Positions 31,428 through 40,429 of a DNA stretch of 64,000 bases are shown here, one piece after another. A model generated the notes under the pieces. It did no database searches and was not told the DNA's origin. It saw only the letters and a program-made list of their open reading frames with translations. The translations under genes and the position numbers were made by a program. Source of the DNA: a bacterium (lineage in GTDB: Bacteria; Desulfobacterota; Binatia; DP-6). The stretch is taken from assembly GCA_026129405.1 (NCBI GenBank), contig JAHCID010000009.1:167795-231794 (forward strand). The letters run 5' to 3'. The number at the start of each line of letters is the position of its first letter. The stretch's first letter is position 1.

Positions 31428-34400
31428 GCGGAGGTCCCGGGGCGCGCGTGGGTGAAGGGAAGCGACTCGGCCAGCCGGCGGATCTCGCGCGCCACCACGA
31501 GGAGAGCCGCCAGCGTCGGACGAGGCGTCGTGCGCAGATCGCGCACGAGCGAACGTAGCGCATCGAGGCGCGGCCCCGCGAGCGCCGCGGGAGCGGCGTA
31601 GACGAGCCGCCGCCGCGCCCCGAGCAGGTCGAGCGCCAGCTCGCGCGCGGCGCGCGCGGCCCAGCGATCGCCCTCCGCGGTCGCCGCCACCTGGCCGAGC
31701 AGCCAGGCGAAGTCGACGTGGGCGCCGAGCGCCCAGTAGCGCGCCGCCGCCTCGTCGACGGGAAGTCCCGTGTCCCGCGCAGCGCCGGCGACGTCGAGCG
31801 CCGCCGGCAGCCACGCGAGCCCCGCGAGCCGGCGTGCCGCCTGCGGACCGGCACCGGCCAGCTCGAGGCCCGAGCGGCGGCGATGGAACGCCTCGGCCTC
31901 GCCGCCGGCGAGCTGCTGCGACAGCGCGTCGAGCACCGGCGCGACGTCGGCGGCGAGCCCCGCGGCGACGGCGGCGGCGGACGCACGCGGATCGGCGTAG
32001 GTGAGCACCCAGCCGGCGGCGCCTTCGAGCGCCGCCTCGAGCTCCACCGCCCCGCGCACCGCCTCGTCGACGGCGAGCGGTGCGGCCTCGAGATCGGCGA
32101 CCAGCGTCGCCGCGTCGGCGAGCACCCAGGCGATCGCCCACGCCCGCACGGCGGCGACCGCGTCCGCGCCCGTGTCGCGCCGCAGGCGATGGACGAACGT
32201 CATGCCCGTGTAGTCGACGAGCGCGTTCACCAGCTCGACGGCGACCAGCTCGCGCCGCAGCCGGTGCCCGGCGACCGCCTCGGGCGCGCGCTCGCGCAGC
32301 GCGGCGGGGAAGTAGTCCGCGAGCCACGCGACGCCGATCGGATCGTCCAGCAGGGCCGCGTCGCGCAACGCGTGCTGGAGCGCGATCTTCGTGTGCGCCA
32401 TCAGCAGCGCCAGCTCCGGCCGCAGCAGCCCCGGATGCGCCGCCCGGCGGGCGCGCAGGATCGCGGCGTCGGGCAGCACCTCGAGGACGCCGGCGACGTC
32501 CGCCTCGCGCGCCAGCGCGGCGGCGTGGTCGCGGAAGTCGCCGAGCCGCTCGCGGCTCCGCGCCTGCTCGACGGTGAGGAGCCAGCTCTGGCGGCGATTG
32601 TGCGCCAGGACGTGGCGGGCGACGTCGTCCTGCACCGCTTTGAGGAGCGCGTGGCGCTCGCCCTCGGGCATCGCCCCCGACGCGACCACGGGCTGGAGGC
32701 AGATCTTGAGGTTCACCTCGTGGTCGGAGGTGTCGACACCGGCAGAGTTGTCGATCGCGTCGGTGTTCACCGCGCCGCCCGCGAGCGCGAACGCCACCCG
32801 CGCCCGCTGCGTCAGCCCGAGGTTGCCGCCCTCCGCGACGACGCGCACGCGCAGCGCCTCGGCCGTGATCCGTACGGCGTCGTTCGTCGGATCGCCGACC
32901 GCCGCGTCGCTCTCGTCGGCGGCGCGGACATAGGTGCCGATGCCGCCGTTCCACAAGAGGTCGGCCGGCATGCGCAGCACCGCGCGTACGAGCGCCTCAC
33001 CGCTCGGCGTCTCGGCGAGCTCGAGCATCGCCCGCGCCTCGGGCGAGAGCCGCACGCGCTTCGCCGCCCGCTCGACGACCATCCCGCCGGCCGACAGCAC
33101 CGCGGGATCGTAGGCGTCCCAGCCTCGCCCGGCCCGGAAGAGCCGCTGCCGCTCCGCAAAGCTGCGGGCGGGATCGGGGTCGGGATCGAGAAAGACGTGG
33201 CGATGATTGAACGCGGCCAAGAGGCGCAGGTGCGGGGAGCGCAGCAAGCCGTTGCCGAAGACGTCGCCCCCCATGTCGCCGATGCCGACGACCGCGAGCG
33301 GCGCGGTGTCGGCGTCGATGCCGAGCCCGCGAAAGTGCGTGCGCACGCACTCCCAGGCGCCGCGCGCCGTGATCCCGAGGGCCTTGTGGTCGTAGCCGTG
33401 CGAGCCGCCGGAGGCGAAGGCGTCGCCGAGCCAGAATCCGCGCGCCGTCGCGAGCGCGTTGGCCGCGTCCGAGAACGTCGCCGTACCCTTGTCCGCGGCC
33501 ACGACGAGATACGGATCGTCGCCGTCGAGCACGCGCACGCCGCGTGGACGCACGACCTGCCCGTCGGCGACGTCGTCGGTGACGTCGAGGAGCCCGGCCA
33601 CGAAATCGCGATGGGCGTCGGCCGCGGGAGCGCCGTCGCGCGGCACGAAGGCGCCCTTCGCCCCCGTCGGAACGATGACGGCGTTCTTCACCGTCTGCGT
33701 GCGCATGAGCCCGAGCGCCTCCTGCCGGAAGTCCTCCGGACGATCGCTGAGCCGCAGACCGCCGCGCGCGACCAGGCCGGCGCGCAGGTGGAGGCCCTCG
33801 ACCGTACGGTCGCGGACGTAGATCTCGACGCGCGGCTGCGGCGGGGGCAGGAAGGTCAGCTCGGCCGTGCAGAGCTTCAGCACCACGCGGTCGTCGTCGC
33901 CGCCGCGGGCGAAGACGTTCGTGCGCACCGTCGCCTCGACGGCGGCGAGCACCGTGCGCAGCAGGCGGTCCTGGCGCAGCACGGGCACCGCGTCGATCGC
34001 CGCGAGCACGGCCGCCCGTGCCGGCGCCGGATCGCCGCCGTCGCGCAGGCGCGCGACGACCAGCGCCCACAGCGCCGCGCTCACCGGCGCGCGCTCCGCC
34101 AGCGCCTCGGCCACCTCGGGCCGGGTGCCGACGCCCAGCTGCGCCACGTACCCTGCATAGCCGCGCAGGACGTCGACCGCGCGCCAGTCGAGCCCGCCCT
34201 CGACCACCAGCCGCGAGAGAACGCCCGACCGCGTCCGACCGGCCAGCACCGCCAGCACCGCCGCGCGCAGCCGCTCGGCGACGGCCGCGACGTCGAGCGC
34301 TCCCCCGTCCCGCGCGGTGACCAGCAGGCGATGGACGTAGCACGGCGGCCCGTCGGGCCGGGCCACGGTCACGCGGTCCTCGTTGAGCACGCGCAGGCCG

Positions 34401-36145
34401 TGATGCTCGAGCATCGGCAGCATGTCGGAGAGCACGAGCGGTGTGCCGGCGACGTACAGGCGCAGCGCGACGCCGCCGTCCGGCTCCGTGTCGAGCGCGA
34501 TCTCCGGGCCGGCGCCGGCGCGCACGCGCTCGAGCACGAGCGTGTCGTCGACCGCGCGCGCGATGCCGGTGCCGGCGCGATAGTCGACCGTGAACGCACC
34601 CGCCCAGGCGGCGGCGAGGCGGACGCCCTCGCCGGCTCCGACCCGGGCGACGAGCGCCTCGCGCAACGCCTCCTCCCAGCTGCCGAAGAGCGCCTCGATG
34701 GCGTCGCGGAGCGCGGCGCGCTCGGCCTCGTCGGGCGGACGCGCGGGCGCGAACGCGAGGTGGACGTGCGCCATACCGTCGTCGCCCACGCGCACGTGCT
34801 CGAGGAGCGGCGCGCCGCCGTAGCACGCGTGCACCAGAGCCGCGATGCGATCCGGGGTGCGACCTTCGAGATCGTCGGCCGGCAGGCTCGCGAGCACGCT
34901 GAGACGCCGTCCGCCCGCGCGCGCGGACACCGTGACCACGAGTCCCCGCCGCGCGGCGGCGTCGAGCACGGCGCGCACGTCGGCGCGGATCTCGGCCGCG
35001 GTCGCGGCGAACAGCTCGCCCTTCGGGATGGCGTTGAAGACGCCGACGATCGCCTTCCAGTCGTGCCCGCCCGCGACGACCTGCTCGGCCGCGAGGATCA
35101 GGCGCAGCGAGCGGCGCAGCAGCGGCACGTGCGCCGCCTCCTCGACCTGCGCCTTCGAGGTGAAGAGGCCGAGGAAACGATGCAGCCCGGAGACGCGGCC
35201 CGACGGATCGACGACGAGGATCGAGACGTCCTCCATCGGCGCCCGCCGGTGCACCGGCGCCGGCGTGGCCGTCGCGTCGACCCGCACGAGCTCCACGCCG
35301 GCGAGCCGTGCCTCCAGCATCGCGCGCGGCTGCGGCGCGGCGAAGCGCGAGCGGCGCTCGTCCCGCAGGAGGCCGAGGCCGCTGCCGGGCGCGACCGCGA
35401 CGTGCGCGTCGGTGACGACGTACTCGCGGTAGCCGAGGAAGACGAACGCGCCCGCGACCAGCCAGCGCAGGAAGTCGGCCGCCTCCGACGCCTCGGTGGC
35501 GCGCCGGTGCGCGCGCTCGGCGCCGAGGCGCTCGAGCGCCTCGGCGACGTCGCGGGCGCGCTGCTGCATCGCCTCGAAGTCGTCGGTCACGCGGCGCACG
35601 TCGGCGAGCCGGGCACGGACGACGTCGGCGAGGTGTGCGAGCCGCGCCGGGTCGGCGACGCGCGGGATCGCCAGGTGCAGGAACGACTCGCGGTGCTCGT
35701 CGCGCACCGGCGGCCCGAGCGCCTCGAGACGTCCGACCGCGTCGCGCCGCGCGCCGACGATCGGGTGCAGCAGCGCGAGCACCGTGTGGCCCTCGGCCCG
35801 CAGCGCCGCGACCACGGTGTCGACGAGGAACGGCCGGTCGGGCTGCGCGCTCTCGAGCACGCTCCACGGCGCGTCCCAGCCGTCGTCGGCCAGCGTCGGC
35901 GAGAGCGCGCGCACGCGCCCCCCCGGCCCCGGTCCGGCGAAGAAACGGAAGGCCGACGTCACCATGCCGGCGACCGCCTCGGCGGGCAGCGCGTCGAGCG
36001 CCCCGCCGGCGCGCGCGAGCAGGAGCCGTGCGAAGGTCGCGAGCTGCACCGCCTCGGGCCCTGCCGCCCGCCGGGCGAGCAACGGCTGGAGGCGCTCGGC
36101 GCTGCCGCCCGGGCGCCCTTCCTGCGTGCGGACCTCGGCGCCCAT
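31421..36145 (-). CDS. NAD-specific glutamate dehydrogenase, large (GDH-180-like) type
   Basis: A 1574-residue protein of the large bacterial NAD-GDH class (Gdh2/GDH_180), which deaminates glutamate to 2-oxoglutarate. The N-terminal regulatory part is marked by AQPDRPFLVDTVVAALRAEG, HREDEHRESFLHLAIPRV-like stretches and VFLGYREYVV. The catalytic region carries GGLRLSDRPEDFRQEALGLM, KNAVIVPTGAKGAFV, GIGDMGGDVFGNGLL, LLWNGGIGTYVRA and VVAEGGNLGLTQRARV. The C-terminal helical region follows. It is near the usual 1600 residues. The ATG at 36145 overlaps the stop of the GNAT gene as TGATG. The same frame stays open upstream to beyond 36586, so a longer, GNAT-fused product cannot be excluded. Confidence 0.9.
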   Translation of the reverse strand: MGAEVRTQEGRPGGSAERLQPLLARRAAGPEAVQLATFARLLLARAGGALDALPAEAVAGMVTSAFRFFAGPGPGGRVRALSPTLADDGWDAPWSVLESAQPDRPFLVDTVVAALRAEGHTVLALLHPIVGARRDAVGRLEALGPPVRDEHRESFLHLAIPRVADPARLAHLADVVRARLADVRRVTDDFEAMQQRARDVAEALERLGAERAHRRATEASEAADFLRWLVAGAFVFLGYREYVVTDAHVAVAPGSGLGLLRDERRSRFAAPQPRAMLEARLAGVELVRVDATATPAPVHRRAPMEDVSILVVDPSGRVSGLHRFLGLFTSKAQVEEAAHVPLLRRSLRLILAAEQVVAGGHDWKAIVGVFNAIPKGELFAATAAEIRADVRAVLDAAARRGLVVTVSARAGGRRLSVLASLPADDLEGRTPDRIAALVHACYGGAPLLEHVRVGDDGMAHVHLAFAPARPPDEAERAALRDAIEALFGSWEEALREALVARVGAGEGVRLAAAWAGAFTVDYRAGTGIARAVDDTLVLERVRAGAGPEIALDTEPDGGVALRLYVAGTPLVLSDMLPMLEHHGLRVLNEDRVTVARPDGPPCYVHRLLVTARDGGALDVAAVAERLRAAVLAVLAGRTRSGVLSRLVVEGGLDWRAVDVLRGYAGYVAQLGVGTRPEVAEALAERAPVSAALWALVVARLRDGGDPAPARAAVLAAIDAVPVLRQDRLLRTVLAAVEATVRTNVFARGGDDDRVVLKLCTAELTFLPPPQPRVEIYVRDRTVEGLHLRAGLVARGGLRLSDRPEDFRQEALGLMRTQTVKNAVIVPTGAKGAFVPRDGAPAADAHRDFVAGLLDVTDDVADGQVVRPRGVRVLDGDDPYLVVAADKGTATFSDAANALATARGFWLGDAFASGGSHGYDHKALGITARGAWECVRTHFRGLGIDADTAPLAVVGIGDMGGDVFGNGLLRSPHLRLLAAFNHRHVFLDPDPDPARSFAERQRLFRAGRGWDAYDPAVLSAGGMVVERAAKRVRLSPEARAMLELAETPSGEALVRAVLRMPADLLWNGGIGTYVRAADESDAAVGDPTNDAVRITAEALRVRVVAEGGNLGLTQRARVAFALAGGAVNTDAIDNSAGVDTSDHEVNLKICLQPVVASGAMPEGERHALLKAVQDDVARHVLAHNRRQSWLLTVEQARSRERLGDFRDHAAALAREADVAGVLEVLPDAAILRARRAAHPGLLRPELALLMAHTKIALQHALRDAALLDDPIGVAWLADYFPAALRERAPEAVAGHRLRRELVAVELVNALVDYTGMTFVHRLRRDTGADAVAAVRAWAIAWVLADAATLVADLEAAPLAVDEAVRGAVELEAALEGAAGWVLTYADPRASAAAVAAGLAADVAPVLDALSQQLAGGEAEAFHRRRSGLELAGAGPQAARRLAGLAWLPAALDVAGAARDTGLPVDEAAARYWALGAHVDFAWLLGQVAATAEGDRWAARAARELALDLLGARRRLVYAAPAALAGPRLDALRSLVRDLRTTPRPTLAALLVVAREIRRLAESLPFTHARPGTSAW

Positions 36146-36586
36146 CAGCCCGGCCCGATCGCCTGCGCCGCCCCCGGCACGTCTGCCCAGCCGCGCGCAG
36201 CGCGGCGTGCAGAGCCGGCTGGCCGCCGAGGTCGAGCGCGCGCAGCGCGGGCAGCCGCGCCGGCGGGCTCGCGTCGCGGCCACGGCGAGGAGCCCGTCGA
36301 GCACGGCCTCGTCCACGCCGGGCCGCAGGCACGCGGCGTCGAGCAGCGCGGCCGTGCGCCCCGCCGCGAGCGAGCGCACGTAGGCGACCGCGACGACGCC
36401 CACGAGCGCCCCCGCGGCATCCTCGGCGACGTAGACGTCGGCCCCGAGATCGGCGAGGAGACGGCGGAAGAAGCGACGATCGCGCCCCGCCGCGTCGCCC
36501 GCGAGGAGCGGCGCCAGGCGCGGCAGATCCTGTCGCCGCGCACGGCGCACGCGCACGTCGGTGCCGGGAAGCCGTCCGGAGGGCAT
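36145..36586 (-). pseudogene. GNAT-family acetyltransferase, frameshifted
   Basis: From ATG 36586 the frame reads a GNAT N-terminus: VRVRRARRQDLPRLAPLLAG, FFRRLLADLGADVYVAEDAA, GALVGVVAVAYVRSLAAGRT, AALLDAACLRPGV. After about 36270 the coding signal moves to another frame (LPALRALDLGGQPALHAALR) and then to a third (WADVPGAAQAIGPG), which ends with TGA at 36147-36145 overlapping the GDH start. Two missing bases would restore one GNAT protein of about 147 residues ending in a TGATG junction like others in this window. Read as given, no stop separates it from GDH. Sequencing error is at least as likely as a real pseudogene. The acyl acceptor is unknown. Confidence 0.6.
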
Positions 36587-36676
36587 CGGTGTCGCGGGTC
36601 GTAGCACAATTCTCCCGGCCTCGCGCCGCACCGCGCCACGGCTTGCGGCGGCGACGCCGTCCCCCCACCATGCGGC

Positions 36677-37938
36677 GTGCCCGACGCCCCCCTCGTGCTC
36701 ACCATCGAGCGCCTCACCTTCGGCTTCGATGCGCTCGCGCACCACGCCGGCCAGGTCGTGTTCGTGCCGTGGGCCGCGCCCGGCGACCAGGCCGAGGTCG
36801 AGGTGGTGGAGCGCAGGCGCGGCTACCTGCGCGCGCGGCTGCGAGCGGTCCGGCAGCCGGGACCCGACCGCGTCGCGCCGCGCTGCGTGGCGTTCGCGAT
36901 CTGCGGCGGCTGTCAGTGGCAGCACGTCGACGTCGCCGCGCAGCGCGCCGCCAAGACCGCGCTGGTCGCCGAGCAGCTGGCCCGCCTGGGCGGCCTGCGC
37001 GACGCCCCGGTCCTGCCGATCCGCGCCGCGCCCGCGAGCTTCGGCCACCGCGCCCGCATCACCCTCGCGGTCGAGGGGCGGCGGCTCGGCTACCGTCGCG
37101 CACGCTCGCACGCGCTCGTCGAAGTAGCCGGCTGTCCGATCGCCGCGCCCGCGGTCGACGTCCACATCCCGGCGGCGCGACGGTGGCTCGAGGGCCTGCG
37201 CGCCGTGCCGGAGCGCGTCGGCATCGCGGCGACGGCCGGCGGCGTCGTGCTGACGGGTGCGGGCGCGTGCGCCCCGGCCCCGCCGACGTGCGCGCCACCG
37301 AGACGCTGCTCGCGGCGGAGCCGACGGTGCGCGGCGCCGTGCTGCTCGGCGGCGGCGCCCGGCTGGTCGTCGGCGATCCGCGCCTGCGCGTCGCCGTCGA
37401 GCCCGACCTCGCGCTCGAGATCCCCGCCGACGCCTTCACGCAGGTGCACCCCGACGCCAACCTCCTCCTCGTGGCGACGGTACTCGAGCTGGGGGCGTTC
37501 GCCTCCGGCGAGCGCGTCCTCGACCTCTACGCGGGCGCCGGAAACTTCGGCCTGCCGATCGCCCGCCGCGGCGCCGCCGTCACCGCGATCGAGCGCAGCG
37601 GGGTCGCGGTCGCCGCCGCGCGCGACAACGCCGCCCGCCTCGGCCTCGACGTCACCACGCTCGAGCACGACGTCGCCGCCGGCCTCGCCGCGCTCCCCGG
37701 CGCCGCGTTCGACGCCGTGGTGCTCGATCCGCCGCGCGCCGGAGCGACCGACGCGATCCCGCAGCTCCTCGCCCGACGCCCGCCGCGGATCGTCTACGTC
37801 TCGTGCGATCCGGCGACGCTCGCGCGCGACGCGCGGGCCCTCGTCGCCGGCGGCTATCGACTCCTGCGTGCGCAGCCGGTGGACCTCTTCCCACACACGT
37901 ATCATGTGGAAACCGCGGCGGAATTCCGTTTGACTTGA
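36677..37938 (+). CDS. 23S rRNA/tRNA (uracil-5-)-methyltransferase, RlmD/TrmA family (frameshifted)
   Basis: A class I SAM-dependent m5U methyltransferase split over two frames. The first part (36677 to about 37265) has a partial TRAM-like start and the Fe-S cysteines CVAFAICGGCQWQH. The second part (about 37265-37938) has the SAM domain (VLDLYAGAGNFGLPIARRGA), the motif VLDPPRAG and the catalytic-cysteine motif VYVSCDPATLARD. The frames join near 37255-37275 in a run of GC-only sequence. One missing base would give a protein of about 420 residues, normal for the family. Either a sequence error or a fresh inactivation. Whether it modifies 23S rRNA or tRNA is not decidable here. Confidence 0.82.
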
Positions 37939-37958
37939 TGCCGACCCGCGCTTATCGT
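37930..37958 (+). promoter_or_regulatory. Predicted sigma-70 promoter
   Basis: TTGACT (37930-37935), 17 bases, TATCGT (37953-37958), overlapping the end of the methyltransferase gene. It would start transcription near 37965, ahead of the small gene at 38017. Confidence 0.5.
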
Positions 37959-38016
37959 CGCCGCCGCCGCGCGTCGCGCCGAAGCGCGCCACGTGCCCGC
38001 GGAGGACCCCCGCCGG

Positions 38017-38265
38017 ATGCCCAAGCAACCCGAACGCCCCGCCCGCCCCAAGGTCACCATCATCCCCGGGCGCGGCGTCTCCCAGACCATCAACTACCTG
38101 CTCGAGGACCGCGACGACCTCGAGTGGCTGGTGGCCGTGGGCCGCAACAAGAACGGCGAGATCTTCTTCTACGATACCGGCGGCGACATCATCGAGGATC
38201 TCGGCACGCTCGAGTACCTGAAGGAGCGCATCACCCGCGCCCACTTCGGCGACGAGCCGGAGTAG
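38017..38265 (+). CDS. Hypothetical protein of 82 residues
   Basis: A small, soluble, charged protein: a basic Pro-rich arm (PKQPERPARPKVTIIPGRG), then a compact alpha/beta region (VSQTINYLLEDRDDLEWLVA, NGEIFFYDTGGDIIEDLG, TLEYLKERITRAHFG). No known family was recognised. GGAGGA lies about ten bases upstream of this ATG; a GTG at 37993 would add eight residues. It has its own good promoter and is convergent with the Rieske gene. Confidence 0.65.
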   Translation: MPKQPERPARPKVTIIPGRGVSQTINYLLEDRDDLEWLVAVGRNKNGEIFFYDTGGDIIEDLGTLEYLKERITRAHFGDEPE

Positions 38266-38272
38266 CCCGCCC

Positions 38273-38626
38273 TCAGTCCGGGATCGCGTCCGGACAGCGT
38301 GCCCAGAGCACCGCGTCGCGCAGGGCGAGCGGCACGCGCACGAGCGAGCGGCCGCACGGCGGCCCGGCGATGCACTCGCCGGTGTCGGGCACGTAGTACG
38401 CGCCGTGCGTGGCGCACTGGACGTACTGGCCGTCGGCGGTGAAGAACTGGTTCTCCACCCAGTCGAGGCCCATCGGCACGTGCTGGCACTGGTTCACGTA
38501 GGCGTGGAACGTCCCGCCGGCGTTGAGGACGAAGCACTCGACCTCGCGCCCGCCGCAGCGGAGCACGAACTTCTTGGTCGTGCCCGCGGGCAGCTCGTCG
38601 GGGCGCGCGATCGCGAGCTCGGCCAT
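38273..38626 (-). CDS. Rieske [2Fe-2S] ferredoxin-like protein
   Basis: A 117-residue soluble Rieske protein. The cluster ligands are C47-x-H49 (NQCQHVPMG) and C71-x2-H74 (CATHGAYY). The usual disulfide Cys pair of bc1-type proteins is absent, so it belongs to the ferredoxin/NirD-like or dioxygenase-ferredoxin group and probably carries electrons. TAGGGT stands six bases before the ATG, like other leaderless genes here. It follows the CoxE-like gene after 17 bases. Its electron partner is not visible. Confidence 0.85.
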   Translation of the reverse strand: MAELAIARPDELPAGTTKKFVLRCGGREVECFVLNAGGTFHAYVNQCQHVPMGLDWVENQFFTADGQYVQCATHGAYYVPDTGECIAGPPCGRSLVRVPLALRDAVLWARCPDAIPD

Positions 38627-38643
38627 GCGCCGACCCTAGCCGA

Positions 38644-39993
38644 TCACAGCACCCGGCGCACGGCGGCCGCCAGCCCGGCCAGCTCGGTGCACTCGAGCAC
38701 GGCGTCGCAGTGCTCGGCGTAGCGGCCGAGGACGCTGTCGCCGGTGTTCCAGCGCGCGCGCGGCTCGGGCACGAGCCAGACGAGACGCTGCACGCGCGCG
38801 TGGAGCGCGCGCAGCAGATCGGCACGCGGCGGCCGGCGGTTGTTGCGCGCGTCGCCGACGACGAGCACCACGGTGGTGCGGCCGAGCAGCGGCGCCGCGT
38901 CGCGCCACAGGTCCCCGAGCACCCGGCCGAAGTCGGAGCGGGCCCATAGGTCGAGTGGCCCGGCGGGCACGACGTGGCCGTCCTCGACGCTCACCGGGCA
39001 CAGGCGATCGACGAACGCGAAGAGGTGGACGCGGCGGAAGTGCGAGGTCGCGGGCGCGAGCAGCCCGAGGCAGAGCGTGCTCGCCGTCGCGACCGAGCCG
39101 GAGACGTCGCCCAGGACGAGGAGGTCCGGCCGCTCGGGGCGGCGCGTACGGCGACGGACCACGAGCGGGACGCCGCCGGTCGCGGCGGCGGCGCGCAGCG
39201 TGCGGCGCAGGTCTGCCGCCCGCGGCGGGCCGCCCGCCCGCGCCGCGCGAGGCGGGGGACGCAGATCGCGCGCCAGCTCGGCGACGACGTCCCGCGCGGC
39301 GACCAGGTCGTCTGGCGGTCCAGCCGGCGAACGGCTGCGCCAGCAGCGGGCGCGCTGGGCCGCACGGTCCGCGGCGCCGGGAGCCTGCGCTCGCCGTGCC
39401 TGCGGGCCTGCGCCGCCGCGCGCCGTCGCCGGCGCCCACGGTCGCGTCGTGGTCGGCTCCAGACGCGTGCCGGGCGACCCCGGCACCGCCGCACCGTGCG
39501 CACGCGTCGCGGCGGCGGCGCCGCTGCCGGGGCGGCCCGGCAGGCGGCAGCGGCCGCCGCCCGGACGCCGTCGCCTGGTGCGCCGCCGGGCTGCCCGGCG
39601 GCGCCGCCGCCGTCTCGCCGCCGCGCACGTCGCGGGCCGAAGCCGCGGTCGTCGCGCCGCCGCTCGCGCCGCCGGCCCCGTTCGTCCCCCCCCGGCGCCG
39701 CCGGCACGCCCGCCCGCGCCGCCGTCGCCGCCGCCGCGGCCGCCACGCCCGGGGCGCGCGGGCGCCGCCGCGGGGCGGGCACGGCGCAGCGGGAACGCCG
39801 CCTCGAACAGCGGATCGAACAGCGGCCGGTCGCGCTCGTCCTTCACCAGGGTCGCTGCGAGTGCGTCGCGCAGCACGTCGCGCTCGACGCCGGCGTGACC
39901 GACGGCCGCGAGCGCATCCATCGTCTCGGCGACGGACACCGCGAGCCCGTGGGCGCGCAGCGAGCCCACGAAGGCGAGGAGACGGCGGCGCAC
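38644..39993 (-). CDS. CoxE-like VWA-domain protein (low-complexity middle, likely frame slips)
   Basis: A 449-residue frame. The N-terminal helical region (LLAFVGSLRAHGLAVSVAET, VERDVLRDALAATLVKDERD) and C-terminal VWA domain with the MIDAS motif GDVSGSVAT and VVLVVGDARNNRRPPR belong to the CoxE family. Such proteins work with a MoxR ATPase, whose gene lies two genes upstream, in inserting metals or remodelling partners. The middle (about 39290-39780) is an Arg/Ala/Gly-rich stretch. Near 39310-39360 the conserved motif PLLAQPFAGWTA is in another frame, directly before DDLVAARDVVAEL in this one. Two compensating indels are likely. The start is GTG, with TAGGCT six bases upstream. Confidence 0.78.
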   Translation of the reverse strand: MRRRLLAFVGSLRAHGLAVSVAETMDALAAVGHAGVERDVLRDALAATLVKDERDRPLFDPLFEAAFPLRRARPAAAPARPGRGGRGGGDGGAGGRAGGAGGGRTGPAARAAARRPRLRPATCAAARRRRRRRAARRRTRRRRPGGGRCRLPGRPGSGAAAATRAHGAAVPGSPGTRLEPTTTRPWAPATARGGAGPQARRAQAPGAADRAAQRARCWRSRSPAGPPDDLVAARDVVAELARDLRPPPRAARAGGPPRAADLRRTLRAAAATGGVPLVVRRRTRRPERPDLLVLGDVSGSVATASTLCLGLLAPATSHFRRVHLFAFVDRLCPVSVEDGHVVPAGPLDLWARSDFGRVLGDLWRDAAPLLGRTTVVLVVGDARNNRRPPRADLLRALHARVQRLVWLVPEPRARWNTGDSVLGRYAEHCDAVLECTELAGLAAAVRRVL

Positions 39994-40008
39994 CGCCGGA
40001 GCCTAGCG

Positions 40009-40344
40009 CTAGGCGAGCAGGCTCACCAGCCGCGCCGTCCACGGGATGAACGACAGCAGCGTATAGGTGGTGGCGAGGACGACGAACGAGTCGTGCACGA
40101 ACGGAACGCGCGACGCGCAGGCCCAGAGGAAGAGCAGCAGCAGACACGACTTCAGCTTGAACATGAAGAGCGCCGCGCCGGTTCCCATCTGGGACATGGC
40201 GTGGAGCATGATCGGGTTGCCCTCGCCCCAGATGCCGACGCCCTGCCAGGTGGCGACGCCGTCGAAGACCTGGAGCGTCACGTTCAGCAGCAGGAGCTGC
40301 CAGAGGCGATCACGCGCCCATCCGGCCGTCTGCATGACGCGCAT
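40009..40344 (-). CDS. DUF5658-like membrane protein
   Basis: A 111-residue inner-membrane protein with three helices: LWQLLLLNVTLQVFDGVATW, AALFMFKLKSCLLLLFLWAC and VVLATTYTLLSFIPWTARL. The LNxxxQxxDGxxTW opening and the EGNPI motif resemble DUF5658 proteins, whose role is unknown. It sits between the MoxR ATPase gene and the CoxE-like gene, an unusual place for an extra membrane protein. ATG 40344 was chosen; ATG 40335 is near. Confidence 0.66.
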   Translation of the reverse strand: MRVMQTAGWARDRLWQLLLLNVTLQVFDGVATWQGVGIWGEGNPIMLHAMSQMGTGAALFMFKLKSCLLLLFLWACASRVPFVHDSFVVLATTYTLLSFIPWTARLVSLLA

Positions 40345-40429
40345 CGGAGCACGACGCGTGCCGCGCGACAATGCCGATTTCGCCGGGCCGCCGCGGCGCG
40401 CGGTGCCGCGGGCGCCCACGATCGTGACG

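Noticed and set aside
31718..36604. Very long plus-strand open frame (over 1600 codons)
   Set aside because: It is antisense to the glutamate dehydrogenase gene. Its product is an Arg/Glu/His/Asp-rich repeat of no fold, the usual shadow of GC-rich codons. Similar long frames opposite nrdJ, nuoL, nuoM, the subtilases and egtDB were dropped for the same reason.
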